A stretch of 64,000 nt of DNA from Flavimaribacter sp024343425 (GTDB lineage Bacteria > Pseudomonadota > Alphaproteobacteria > Rhizobiales > Rhizobiaceae): positions 2,666,001-2,730,000 of the forward strand of contig OZ245773.1 of NCBI GenBank assembly GCA_965227645.1, written 5' to 3'. This document shows, in pieces, positions 7,812 to 15,638 of this stretch; within the stretch, counting starts at the first letter, position 1, and each line of letters opens with the position of its first letter. The position numbers and the translations under genes were made by a program. The notes beneath the pieces were generated by a model. That model ran no database searches, was not told the origin of the DNA, and saw only the letters and a list, made by a program, of their open reading frames with translations.

Positions 7812-8783
7812 CTACCAGCGAACCAACACCGCCCCCCAGGTAAATCCGCCGCCCATCGCTTCAAGGAGCACGACGTCGCCCTGCTTGATCCGACCCGCGT
7901 CCAGCGCATCGCAAAGCGCCAGCGGAATGGACGCCGCCGATGTGTTTCCATAGCTATCGACGGTTATGACGACCTTGTCGGGGTCGATACCGAGTTTGCG
8001 CGCAGACGCGTCGATAATTCGCTTGTTGGCCTGATGCGGCACGAACCAGTCGATATCGTCTGCGTTCATGCCTGTTGCGTCGAAGACGGATTCGATCACA
8101 TCGGTTATCATTCCGACAGCATGTTTGAAGACTTCACGCCCCTGCATGCGCAGATGCCCGACTGTCTGTGTCGAGGATGGACCGCCGTCAACGTAGAGCT
8201 TGTTCTTGTGACATCCGTCGGACCGCAGCTTGCTTGCAAGCACGCCCCGGTCGTCGAGCGTTCCCGCGGATTCGACCGCCTCTACCACCAAGGCCCCTGC
8301 GCCGTCTCCGAACAACACGCAGGTTGTGCGATCCGTCCAGTCGAGAATCCGCGAGAACGTTTCGGCGCCGATCACCAGCGCGCGTTTGGCAAGCCCCGTG
8401 CGCAGATAGGCGTCGGCCGTCGTAAGAGCGAAAACGAAGCCTGAGCACACGGCCTGCACGTCGAAGGCTGCGCCCTGCGTAATCCCGAGGCGATTCTGAA
8501 TATCGACGGCTGCGGCCGGAAAGGTGTTGTCTGGCGTCGATGTCGCCACAATGATCAGGTCGATATCCTGCGGCTCGAAACCGGCGTTTTCCAGCGCGGC
8601 CCGCGCTGCGCCTGCGCCCAGAGAACAGGTCGTCTCGCCCTCGCCTGCGACATAACGCTGGCGGATGCCCGTGCGCTGGACAATCCATTCGTCCGACGTC
8701 TCAACGAGGCTTTCCAGATCCTTGTTGGTCACTGCCTTTTCGGGAAGGCAAGACCCGTAACCCCGCACCACTGTTCGGATCAT
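7812..8783 (-). CDS. fabH: 3-oxoacyl-ACP synthase III (KAS III)
   Basis: Condenses acetyl-CoA with malonyl-ACP to start type II fatty acid synthesis in the cytoplasm. The 323-aa length is normal. The catalytic triad is visible: Cys113 in DVQAVCSGFVFAL, His in WFVPHQANKRII, and Asn in VDSYGNTSAASIP. The N-terminus (MIRTVVRGYGSCLP) is the usual one in rhizobia. Its start lies 2 bp after the plsX stop, so the two are cotranscribed and probably coupled, linking initiation of fatty acid synthesis with phospholipid synthesis. Confidence 0.97.
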   Translation of the reverse strand: MIRTVVRGYGSCLPEKAVTNKDLESLVETSDEWIVQRTGIRQRYVAGEGETTCSLGAGAARAALENAGFEPQDIDLIIVATSTPDNTFPAAAVDIQNRLGITQGAAFDVQAVCSGFVFALTTADAYLRTGLAKRALVIGAETFSRILDWTDRTTCVLFGDGAGALVVEAVESAGTLDDRGVLASKLRSDGCHKNKLYVDGGPSSTQTVGHLRMQGREVFKHAVGMITDVIESVFDATGMNADDIDWFVPHQANKRIIDASARKLGIDPDKVVITVDSYGNTSAASIPLALCDALDAGRIKQGDVVLLEAMGGGFTWGAVLVRW

Positions 8784-8785
8784 CG

Positions 8786-9841
8786 TTACCCCTGACTCAC
8801 TGCCGCCTGCACGCTGCCAATCGTCTGTTTCGCGTGGTAGAGTTTTAGATCATTTTCGATTTTCGATATCAGATCGTTTCGCGCCATATCGTGCGCAACA
8901 TCGACAGCGGCTGCGAAGCCGTCCGCGTCCGTCCCGCCGTGACTCTTGATGACGATGCCGTTCAGCCCCAAAAAGACGCCGCCATTGACCCGGCGCGGGT
9001 CCATCTTCTCTCGGAGCCTGTCGAAGGCGCTTTTCGCCAGAACATAGCCGAGACGGGCAAGGATTGTGCGGCCCATGGCGGCGCGCAGATATTCTGCAAT
9101 CTGCCGCGCCGTGCCTTCCGCGGTCTTCAGAGCGATATTGCCCGCAAAACCTTCGGTGACGACAACATCGACCGTTCCCTTGCCAAGATCGTCGCCTTCG
9201 ACGAAACCGTGATAATACATACCCGGAAGCTCGCTCGCCTTTAGGATGCGACCCGCTTCCTTGACCTCTTCTAGACCCTTGACCTCCTCGACACCGACGT
9301 TGAGTAGACCCACGGACGGCCGGTCGATTTCGAAGAGCGCGCGCGCCATGGCGGCGCCCATCATCGCATAGTCGGTCAGTTGCTGGGCGTCCGCGCCCAC
9401 CGTCGCGCCGACATCGAGCACGATGCTCTCGCCGCGCAGGGTTGGCCAGATGGCCGCGATCGCCGGACGTTCGATATTCGCCATGGTTCTGAGGCAAAAT
9501 CTCGACATCGCCATCAGCGCGCCGGTGTTTCCCGCAGACACGCAGACATTCGCCTCGCCGTTCTTGACTGCCTCAATGCTACGCCACATGGATGAGCGCC
9601 AGCGCCCCTGGCGCAACGCCTTGCTGGGCTTGTCGTCCATGCGCACCGAAATGTCGCAGTGATGAAACGTGCTTGCCGCCGCGAGCTTCGGGTGTTCGGC
9701 GATCAGAGCCGTGCACTTGTCCTCCTCACCGTAGAGAAGGAATTTCAGTTCGGGATGCCGGTCCAGTGACTTCGCCAGACCCGGTATGGCTACCTCCGGC
9801 CCGAAATCACCGCCCATCACGTCCACGGAAATGGTGATCAA
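8786..9841 (-). CDS. plsX: Phosphate acyltransferase PlsX
   Basis: Converts acyl-ACP to acyl-phosphate for the PlsY route to phosphatidic acid. The 351-aa sequence has the family start ISVDVMGGDFGP, the central SAGNTGALMAMSRF stretch, and the late VTEGFAGNIALKTAEGTA motif. The start codon is TTG; GAGGG lies about 9 bp upstream and the residues after it agree with the usual N-terminus. It leads the plsX-fabH pair. A possible promoter lies upstream (TTGTAT and TATTTA on the minus strand, about 120-147 bp before the start), but the match is weak. Confidence 0.96.
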   Translation of the reverse strand: MITISVDVMGGDFGPEVAIPGLAKSLDRHPELKFLLYGEEDKCTALIAEHPKLAAASTFHHCDISVRMDDKPSKALRQGRWRSSMWRSIEAVKNGEANVCVSAGNTGALMAMSRFCLRTMANIERPAIAAIWPTLRGESIVLDVGATVGADAQQLTDYAMMGAAMARALFEIDRPSVGLLNVGVEEVKGLEEVKEAGRILKASELPGMYYHGFVEGDDLGKGTVDVVVTEGFAGNIALKTAEGTARQIAEYLRAAMGRTILARLGYVLAKSAFDRLREKMDPRRVNGGVFLGLNGIVIKSHGGTDADGFAAAVDVAHDMARNDLISKIENDLKLYHAKQTIGSVQAAVSQG

Positions 9842-10056
9842 ACTAGATTTTCCCTCTTATTCTTTTTCTGGTCGCGGCAATCCAGTTCTGACGCCATATC
9901 CGGACAGTATTAGGGTCTTGATACGCATGATCTGTTACTGAAGCTTTTCACAGGGCGCCATAAATAGACTCTTTCCAAGTTGATACAACCGGTTTGTCGT
10001 GTTTTTCCGGCATTTCCGCCACCTGTCGCGGGGAAATTACACTGAGACCAAACGCT

Positions 10057-10614
10057 CTACTGTTTCGTTCCGCTCCAGCCCCTCAATCCTGCAAAGGGAG
10101 AAACTTTCTCACTGCCATCGGGGGCGTCATCAGAAGGTGGCGTAAAAGCCGCGCCCTCCTTACGCGGATAAGGATTGATTGCCAACACTATAAACTCCTC
10201 GCATATGGCGGCGATGTCGACGCTGTCGCCAGTGAAAGTCTCGGGCATGTCCGGCCCTTCCGCATCGACCACCATCTCTCCCGTCTCGTCCATGTCCACA
10301 CGAGCGAGCCTTGAGCCTTCCGGAACGAATAGCGCCTCCACGTCTTCGTCTACGGTCTCATGCACCGGCTCCAGCGTCACGACGCAAATCTGAATCAGCG
10401 ACGCCTTCACCCGGCCCTTCACGCGCACGCCGTCGCGTTTCCAGCGGGACAGGTCGAAATCGCCCTCAATCGATTCCACCGCCGGAATGTTCCAGCGTCG
10501 CGCCAGCGCCTCACGCTGACGTTCATCGGCCTCGATGTGAACCGTCACCGGATTTTTGGAGATATGGCCGACATTGACCGGCCAGGAGAATATTTCGGAC
10601 TTCTTGTCAGACAT
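10057..10614 (-). CDS. DUF177 / YceD-family protein
   Basis: A 185-aa YceD-family protein starting at MSDKKSEIFSW. Family members sit beside rpmF or plsX and are linked with 23S rRNA and ribosome biogenesis in plants and bacteria. The core pattern ASLIQICVVTLEPVHETVDEDVE is typical, including the single conserved cysteine in ICVVTLEP. So are the acidic region around ICEEFIVLAINPYPRK and the aromatic end PFAGLRGW. It is encoded 16 bp downstream of the cytochrome bc1 chaperone gene on the same strand and upstream of plsX. The rpmF gene often found here in other bacteria is absent. Confidence 0.85.
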   Translation of the reverse strand: MSDKKSEIFSWPVNVGHISKNPVTVHIEADERQREALARRWNIPAVESIEGDFDLSRWKRDGVRVKGRVKASLIQICVVTLEPVHETVDEDVEALFVPEGSRLARVDMDETGEMVVDAEGPDMPETFTGDSVDIAAICEEFIVLAINPYPRKEGAAFTPPSDDAPDGSEKVSPFAGLRGWSGTKQ

Positions 10615-10630
10615 TTGCGACCATTTCCTG

Positions 10631-11188
10631 TTAAACCGATTCAGCCGGGCGCTGCAGGATATCCCCGGACAGGATGCCCGCCTCCCCGCGACCGGAGAAC
10701 TCTTCATCGAGACGCAGCACCGCTTCCGCGAGCGCGCTCATATCCGCGCCCGACTCCGCCGCGGCCTCGCCCGTGAGGCCGGGATGAATATTGCGCCTCA
10801 ACGCCTCAGCCAGCGCGGCGGCGTCTCCTGCATCGAGAGCCGCGCGATAGGCTTCCGCGCGCCCGTAAAACATGCGGGCGAGCTTTTTCATGCGTTTCGG
10901 CACGCTGTTGTCGCCAACGCCAAGCTCCCTGATCGAATGGTCGATCTCGGCGAAGAAGCTGTCGACAACATCCTGCGCCAGTTCCTGGACGGGCGTCGAA
11001 GCCTGTCCCGTGCGGCGCAGAAAGAGAATCATCATGATGCTGATCATCTCATAACGCCCCATCACGGTATCCGGGACATTCATGTGCATGTAGTAGGACG
11101 GGTCGCGCGCCACTCCGGTCAGTTGACCGTAAATTGAACGAACGATTTCCTGATTTTTCCGGTTTCTGCTAAAATAGCCGAATATCAT
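10631..11188 (-). CDS. Ubiquinol-cytochrome c chaperone (Cbp3/UQCC1 family)
   Basis: A 185-aa protein of the family that assists assembly of cytochrome b in complex III. The start MIFGYFSRNRKNQE is chosen over an upstream in-frame ATG because family members begin with a short FGxF-type stretch; the ribosome-binding site is weak (AAAGG). Recognisable family segments are SIYGQLTGVARDPSYYMHMNV, the hydrophobic helix YEMISIMMILFLRR, and SFFAEIDHSIRELGVGDNSV. It is followed after 16 bp by the DUF177 gene and is transcribed divergently from bamE. This arrangement is common in Rhizobiales. Confidence 0.88.
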   Translation of the reverse strand: MIFGYFSRNRKNQEIVRSIYGQLTGVARDPSYYMHMNVPDTVMGRYEMISIMMILFLRRTGQASTPVQELAQDVVDSFFAEIDHSIRELGVGDNSVPKRMKKLARMFYGRAEAYRAALDAGDAAALAEALRRNIHPGLTGEAAAESGADMSALAEAVLRLDEEFSGRGEAGILSGDILQRPAESV

Positions 11189-11324
11189 GTGTTTGCCTTT
11201 ACGCGCCATAATTTCGGCGCTGGATTGCTGCAAAGCATGACGCGCGTTCATATTGGCCTGTTGCATCGCTTGCGATCGTGGTTTACCGAAGCATTCGGGA
11301 AAAGCAACTCAGCCAGACTGTCAG

Positions 11325-11834
11325 ATGGAGATGCTGTTGACACGGCGTGTTTTCAACCGAACGAAAGAATATTTTTACTACACGACCGTCGCTGTCGGAC
11401 TTTCGGCCGTGGCCCTTTCGGGCTGCTCGATGACCGAAGAACTGACGCATGGTTACGTTCTGGAGCAACAGACGCTGGAACTCGTCCCTCCCGGCTCCAG
11501 CAAGGAGCAGGTTCTTCTGTCGCTGGGCACCCCGACCGTTGAGGGCGACTACGGCGGCGAAGCCTACTACTATATCTCCCAGAAGAAGGTCAAACGGGCC
11601 GAATTCCTTAAGCCGCGGCTGGTGGACCAATCCATTCTCGCTGTTTATTTCAACGAGGAAGACGAGACAGTGGCCCGGCTTGCCAACTATACGCTTGAAG
11701 ACGGCAAAGTTTTCGACACGATCAGCCGCACAACGCCGACGGGCGGCAGGGAAGAAACCTTCCTGACGCGCGTCCTGTCTTCTGTCAGCGGCGGCGGCAA
11801 GGAGGCCGCGACAAGAGGGCTGTTCGGCGGATAA
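11325..11834 (+). CDS. bamE: Outer membrane assembly factor BamE (SmpA/OmlA lipoprotein)
   Basis: An outer-membrane lipoprotein of the BAM complex that inserts beta-barrel proteins. A hydrophobic signal with the lipobox LSGC ends near residue 33. It is followed by the SmpA/OmlA fold with LELVPPGSSKEQVLLSLGTPT and GGEAYYYISQKK, then a strand stretch ILAVYFNEEDETVARLANY. Two ATGs are possible, at this start and 6 bp later; no strong ribosome-binding site separates them. A bidirectional terminator lies 55 bp downstream. The gene is transcribed divergently from the cytochrome bc1 chaperone gene. Confidence 0.9.
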   Translation: MEMLLTRRVFNRTKEYFYYTTVAVGLSAVALSGCSMTEELTHGYVLEQQTLELVPPGSSKEQVLLSLGTPTVEGDYGGEAYYYISQKKVKRAEFLKPRLVDQSILAVYFNEEDETVARLANYTLEDGKVFDTISRTTPTGGREETFLTRVLSSVSGGGKEAATRGLFGG

Positions 11835-11889
11835 GACCAACAGCATTTCGCAACAGTCGGCTCAATAATCGCCAGACCGTCAGACCAAA

Positions 11890-11924
11890 CAAAACCCGCG
11901 GCTCTTTCGAACCGCGGGTTTTTG
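11890..11924. terminator. Bidirectional intrinsic terminator between bamE and hppA
   Basis: A GC-rich perfect stem (AACCCGCGG paired with CCGCGGGTT, seven-base loop) is flanked by an A-run on the left and a T-run on the right. It can therefore end both the rightward bamE transcript and the leftward hppA transcript. Confidence 0.85.
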
Positions 11925-11949
11925 ATTGTTGCGAACTGGTTGCGTTTGA

Positions 11950-14088
11950 TCACATGCCCGAATGGGCGAGGATCGCAAGCAGCAGCAGCGCCATGATGTT
12001 GGTGATCTTGATCGCCGGATTTACGGCCGGACCAGCGGTGTCCTTGTAGGGATCGCCAACCGTATCGCCCGTCACCGACGCCTTGTGGGCTTCGCCGCCC
12101 TTTTCGTGACGAACACCGTCAGCGTCGACGAAGCCGTCCTCGAAGGACTTCTTGGCGTTGTCCCACGCGCCGCCGCCGGACGTCATCGAAATGGCGACGA
12201 ACAGGCCGTTGACGATCACACCGAGAAGCGATGCGCCGAGCGCCGCAAAGGCAGACGCTTTCGAGCCTGAAATCAGCAATACGCCGAAATAGACCACGAG
12301 CGGCGCCAGCACCGGCAGCAGCGAAGGAATGATCATTTCCTTGATCGCAGACTTGGTCAGCATGTCGACCGCCCGCGCATAGTCGGGACGCTCGGTGCCT
12401 TCCAGGATTCCGGGCTTCTCACGGAACTGACGACGCACTTCCTGCACCACCGTGCCGCCTGCGCGACCCACCGCCGTCATGGCGATGCCGCCGAACAGAT
12501 ATGGGATCAGACCGCCGAAGATCAGACCGGCCACGACATAAGGGTTAGACAGGCTGAAAGAGATAGTTCCGACATCCGCGAAATACGGAAACGACTCTGA
12601 GTTGTTCACGAAGAACTCGAGGTCGTTCGAATAGGCTGCGAACAGCACCAGGGCTCCCAGTCCGGCTGAACCGATGGCATAACCCTTGGTCACGGCTTTC
12701 GTCGTGTTGCCCACCGCGTCGAGCGCGTCCGTCGACTTGCGGACTTCAGACGGCAACCCGGCCATTTCCGCGATACCGCCGGCATTGTCGGTCACCGGAC
12801 CGAAGGCGTCGAGAGCAACGATCATGCCGGCGATGCCGAGCATTGCGGTGACCGCGATGCCGGTGCCGAAAAGGCCGCCGAGCTGATAGGTGGCGATGAT
12901 GCCGGCGATGATCACGATAGCCGGCAGCGCCGTCGCCTCAAGCGAGACAGCAAGCCCCTGGATGACGTTGGTGCCATGACCGGTGACGGAAGCCTGGGAA
13001 ATCGAATTCACCGGACGCTTGTTCGTTCCGGTGTAATATTCGGTGATCCAGACGATCAGACCGGTCACGATGAGGCCCACGATGCCGCAGACGAAAAGAT
13101 CGAACCCGGTGAACGCTGCATCGCCAACCTGGCCCCATCCGATGGTAAGCTGGGTTGCGATGGCAAGTCCAACGATCGATAGGACGCCCGTTACAAACAG
13201 CCCCTTGTAGAGGGCGCCCATGATCGAGCCGTTCGATCCCAGACGGACGAAGAACACGCCGACGATCGACGTGATGATGCAGGTCCCGCAGATGGCGAGC
13301 GGATAGATCATGATGTCCGCGAGCACCGCCGAGCCGGTGAAGAAGATCGCGCCGAGCACCATGGTCGCCACCACCGAAACCGCATAGGTTTCGAAGAGGT
13401 CGGCGGCCATGCCCGCGCAGTCTCCGACATTGTCGCCGACATTGTCGGCGATCGTGGCCGGGTTGCGTGGGTCGTCCTCCGGAATTCCAGCTTCGACCTT
13501 GCCGACGAGATCGCCGCCGACGTCAGCGCCCTTGGTGAAGATGCCGCCGCCAAGACGCGCGAAGATCGAAATCAGGGACGCGCCGAAACCAAGCGCCACC
13601 AGCGCATCGATCACCGTGCGGTCGCCGATGGCGAATCCGGCGATGTAGGTCATATAATAATAGTAGATCGCAACGCCCAGCAGAGCGAGGCCAGCCACGA
13701 GCATGCCCGTGATGGCGCCCGACTTGAAGGCGATATCAAGACCTTCGGCAAGGCTGTTGGACGCCGCCTGCGCCGTGCGCACGTTGGCGCGGACCGAGAC
13801 ATGCATGCCGATGAAGCCCGCGGCTCCGGACAGAACAGCGCCGATCAGAAAGCCGATCGCCGCATATCCCGACAGCAGGATCCACGCAATGATGAAGACG
13901 ACGACCCCCACGATTGCAATCGTTGTATACTGACGGGCGAGATAGGCTTGTGCCCCTTCCCTGATTGCGCCGGCAATTTCCTGCATGCGCGCGTTGCCCT
14001 GATCCGCAGCCAAAACCGACCGCGTCGCCCAAATGGCGAATACGATCGAAAGCAGGCCACAGGCGATGACGGCCAATAATAGTGTCAA
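11950..14088 (-). CDS. hppA: Membrane-bound proton-translocating pyrophosphatase, K+-independent type
   Basis: An integral membrane pump that couples pyrophosphate hydrolysis to proton export, about 712 aa with some 16 membrane segments. The catalytic loop DVGGDLVGKVEAGIPEDDP and the following TIADNVGDNVGDCAG are intact. So is the C-terminal GDTVGDPYKDTAGPAVNP segment. The sequence GNTTKAVT carries lysine and threonine where K+-dependent enzymes have alanine and glycine/alanine, which by family knowledge predicts K+ independence. I start it at a TTG with GGAGG 8 bp upstream (MTLLLAVIACG, as in rhizobial homologues); another TTG 6 bp further upstream is too close to that site. Confidence 0.95.
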   Translation of the reverse strand: MTLLLAVIACGLLSIVFAIWATRSVLAADQGNARMQEIAGAIREGAQAYLARQYTTIAIVGVVVFIIAWILLSGYAAIGFLIGAVLSGAAGFIGMHVSVRANVRTAQAASNSLAEGLDIAFKSGAITGMLVAGLALLGVAIYYYYMTYIAGFAIGDRTVIDALVALGFGASLISIFARLGGGIFTKGADVGGDLVGKVEAGIPEDDPRNPATIADNVGDNVGDCAGMAADLFETYAVSVVATMVLGAIFFTGSAVLADIMIYPLAICGTCIITSIVGVFFVRLGSNGSIMGALYKGLFVTGVLSIVGLAIATQLTIGWGQVGDAAFTGFDLFVCGIVGLIVTGLIVWITEYYTGTNKRPVNSISQASVTGHGTNVIQGLAVSLEATALPAIVIIAGIIATYQLGGLFGTGIAVTAMLGIAGMIVALDAFGPVTDNAGGIAEMAGLPSEVRKSTDALDAVGNTTKAVTKGYAIGSAGLGALVLFAAYSNDLEFFVNNSESFPYFADVGTISFSLSNPYVVAGLIFGGLIPYLFGGIAMTAVGRAGGTVVQEVRRQFREKPGILEGTERPDYARAVDMLTKSAIKEMIIPSLLPVLAPLVVYFGVLLISGSKASAFAALGASLLGVIVNGLFVAISMTSGGGAWDNAKKSFEDGFVDADGVRHEKGGEAHKASVTGDTVGDPYKDTAGPAVNPAIKITNIMALLLLAILAHSGM

Positions 14089-14258
14089 TGCCAATTCCTC
14101 CAGTTTGCCGGCTCACACTCCCTCCGGCAGTTGAAACAAACGGCCGTATGACAATTGGTCGCGGGCCGCTCTATCGGGCGGATGTTTGGCGACAGCGCGG
14201 GCGGTCGTCAAGCTTTCAGTGGCGAATCTCTCGTGCTTTCCGACGAAAGACACATATA

Positions 14259-15497
14259 TCAGCCCGCAATCTCGCGGTTTTTTCGATCGCTTCTAACCTG
14301 CAAGGCAAGCAGTAGCAGGCAGAGAAGCGCCGCTGGCCACAGGACCTGACTGATCGCATCCCAGCCGAAGGAGTTCAGGACGCGGCCCGACATCAGCGAG
14401 GCGAATGCGACGGTTCCGAAAAGAATGACGTCATGGACGCCTTGCACCTTGTTCTTCTCCGCAGGCCGGTACGTGGTGCTGACCATGGTCGTCGCGCCTA
14501 TAAAGCCAAAGTTCCAGCCGACGCCCAGCAGGACGAGCGCGCCCCAGAAATTCCAGAGTTCGATGCCCATGCCCGCGATGACGGCGCAGGCGATCAGAAT
14601 CACAAGGCCGCTGGCGATGATCGGCGCATATCCGAAGCGGGCGATAAGCTTTCCGGTGAAGAAGCTCGGCGCGAACATGGCGAGCACGTGCCACTGGATG
14701 CCAAGCGCCGCCATGTCGGTCGAGAACCCGCAACCGACCATGGCGAGGGGCGCGCCGGTCATCATGAAGGACATCAGCGCATAGGAGCAGACGCCGCAGG
14801 CGAGCGCCGTCAGGAATTTTTGCTGGAGCAGGATCTGCATAAGCGGCCGCTCGGGGGTCTCCGAGCGGTGTTCGCGCAGGACCGTATTCTCCTTGATCCG
14901 AAGCATCGAGAGGATAACGACGCCAATCGCTGCAAGCCCCAGAATGGAGGCATAGGCGCCTGCAAACATTACCGGAGCGAAGAAGTCGCGGGTGAAAATC
15001 ACCAGTTGCGGTCCGATGACGGCGGAGATCACGCCGCCCATGAGAACCCAGGAGATCGCCTGCCCCTTGAAACTGTCCGGCGCATTGTCGGTCGCAGCAA
15101 ATCGGTACTGCTGGATGAAGGAGTTGCCCATCCCGATAATCAGGAGACCGAAGGCGAACAGCCAGAAACTGGACTGAAACAGCGCAATGGTGGCGACAGC
15201 GCCGCCAAGGCCGTTGAGGCAGGCCCCGCCCATGAAGCCCAGCCGACGCCCGATCAGCCGCATCAGCCAAGCCGCTGGCAGGGCGCCGACCGCCACACCG
15301 AGTGTAAAGCCGGTGACCGGAGCGGTCGCCAGCGACTTGTCTTCGCCCAGCATGTAATCGCCGGCCAGACCTCCAAGCGACACGGCGATGGGCGCACCGG
15401 CGCCGAGGAAGGCGTTCGAGGCAGCGAGAATCAGTGCATTGCGCTTTGCCAGAGCGAGATCGACGCCCGACCCCGGCACGGTTTGATTGACATTCAT
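14259..15497 (-). CDS. MFS transporter
   Basis: A 412-aa major facilitator with about 12 membrane segments and the loop-2 signature region LMRLIGRRLGFMGGA. The cytoplasmic central loop (LRIKENTVLREHRSETPERP) separates two six-helix halves. It is encoded about 140 bp downstream of the dimethylglycine-dehydrogenase-like gene on the same strand, which suggests that it could move that enzyme's substrate. No substrate can be read from the sequence. A start at MNVNQTVPGSG is supported by a weak GGGA site. Confidence 0.85.
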   Translation of the reverse strand: MNVNQTVPGSGVDLALAKRNALILAASNAFLGAGAPIAVSLGGLAGDYMLGEDKSLATAPVTGFTLGVAVGALPAAWLMRLIGRRLGFMGGACLNGLGGAVATIALFQSSFWLFAFGLLIIGMGNSFIQQYRFAATDNAPDSFKGQAISWVLMGGVISAVIGPQLVIFTRDFFAPVMFAGAYASILGLAAIGVVILSMLRIKENTVLREHRSETPERPLMQILLQQKFLTALACGVCSYALMSFMMTGAPLAMVGCGFSTDMAALGIQWHVLAMFAPSFFTGKLIARFGYAPIIASGLVILIACAVIAGMGIELWNFWGALVLLGVGWNFGFIGATTMVSTTYRPAEKNKVQGVHDVILFGTVAFASLMSGRVLNSFGWDAISQVLWPAALLCLLLLALQVRSDRKNREIAG

Positions 15498-15638
15498 GAA
15501 TGTATCCCGGCCGCCGTACGTCGGTTCAGCGCGCCTTGCTCATAATCAATGGTCCGCCGCAAACGGCAAATTTACCGGGCGATGAATATATCAGCGATTG
15601 GTAATAGGCAATCGCGCTGTTGTGCGAATGGGCTTCAC

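Noticed and set aside
9842..10056. Expected rpmF between DUF177 and plsX
   Set aside because: I looked for a short zinc-ribbon ribosomal L32 frame in the gap and found none; in Rhizobiales rpmF is usually elsewhere.
14433..15545. Open frame of 370 codons opposite the MFS gene
   Set aside because: It is highly charged with no hydrophobic or domain pattern, and the MFS protein on the other strand is clear.
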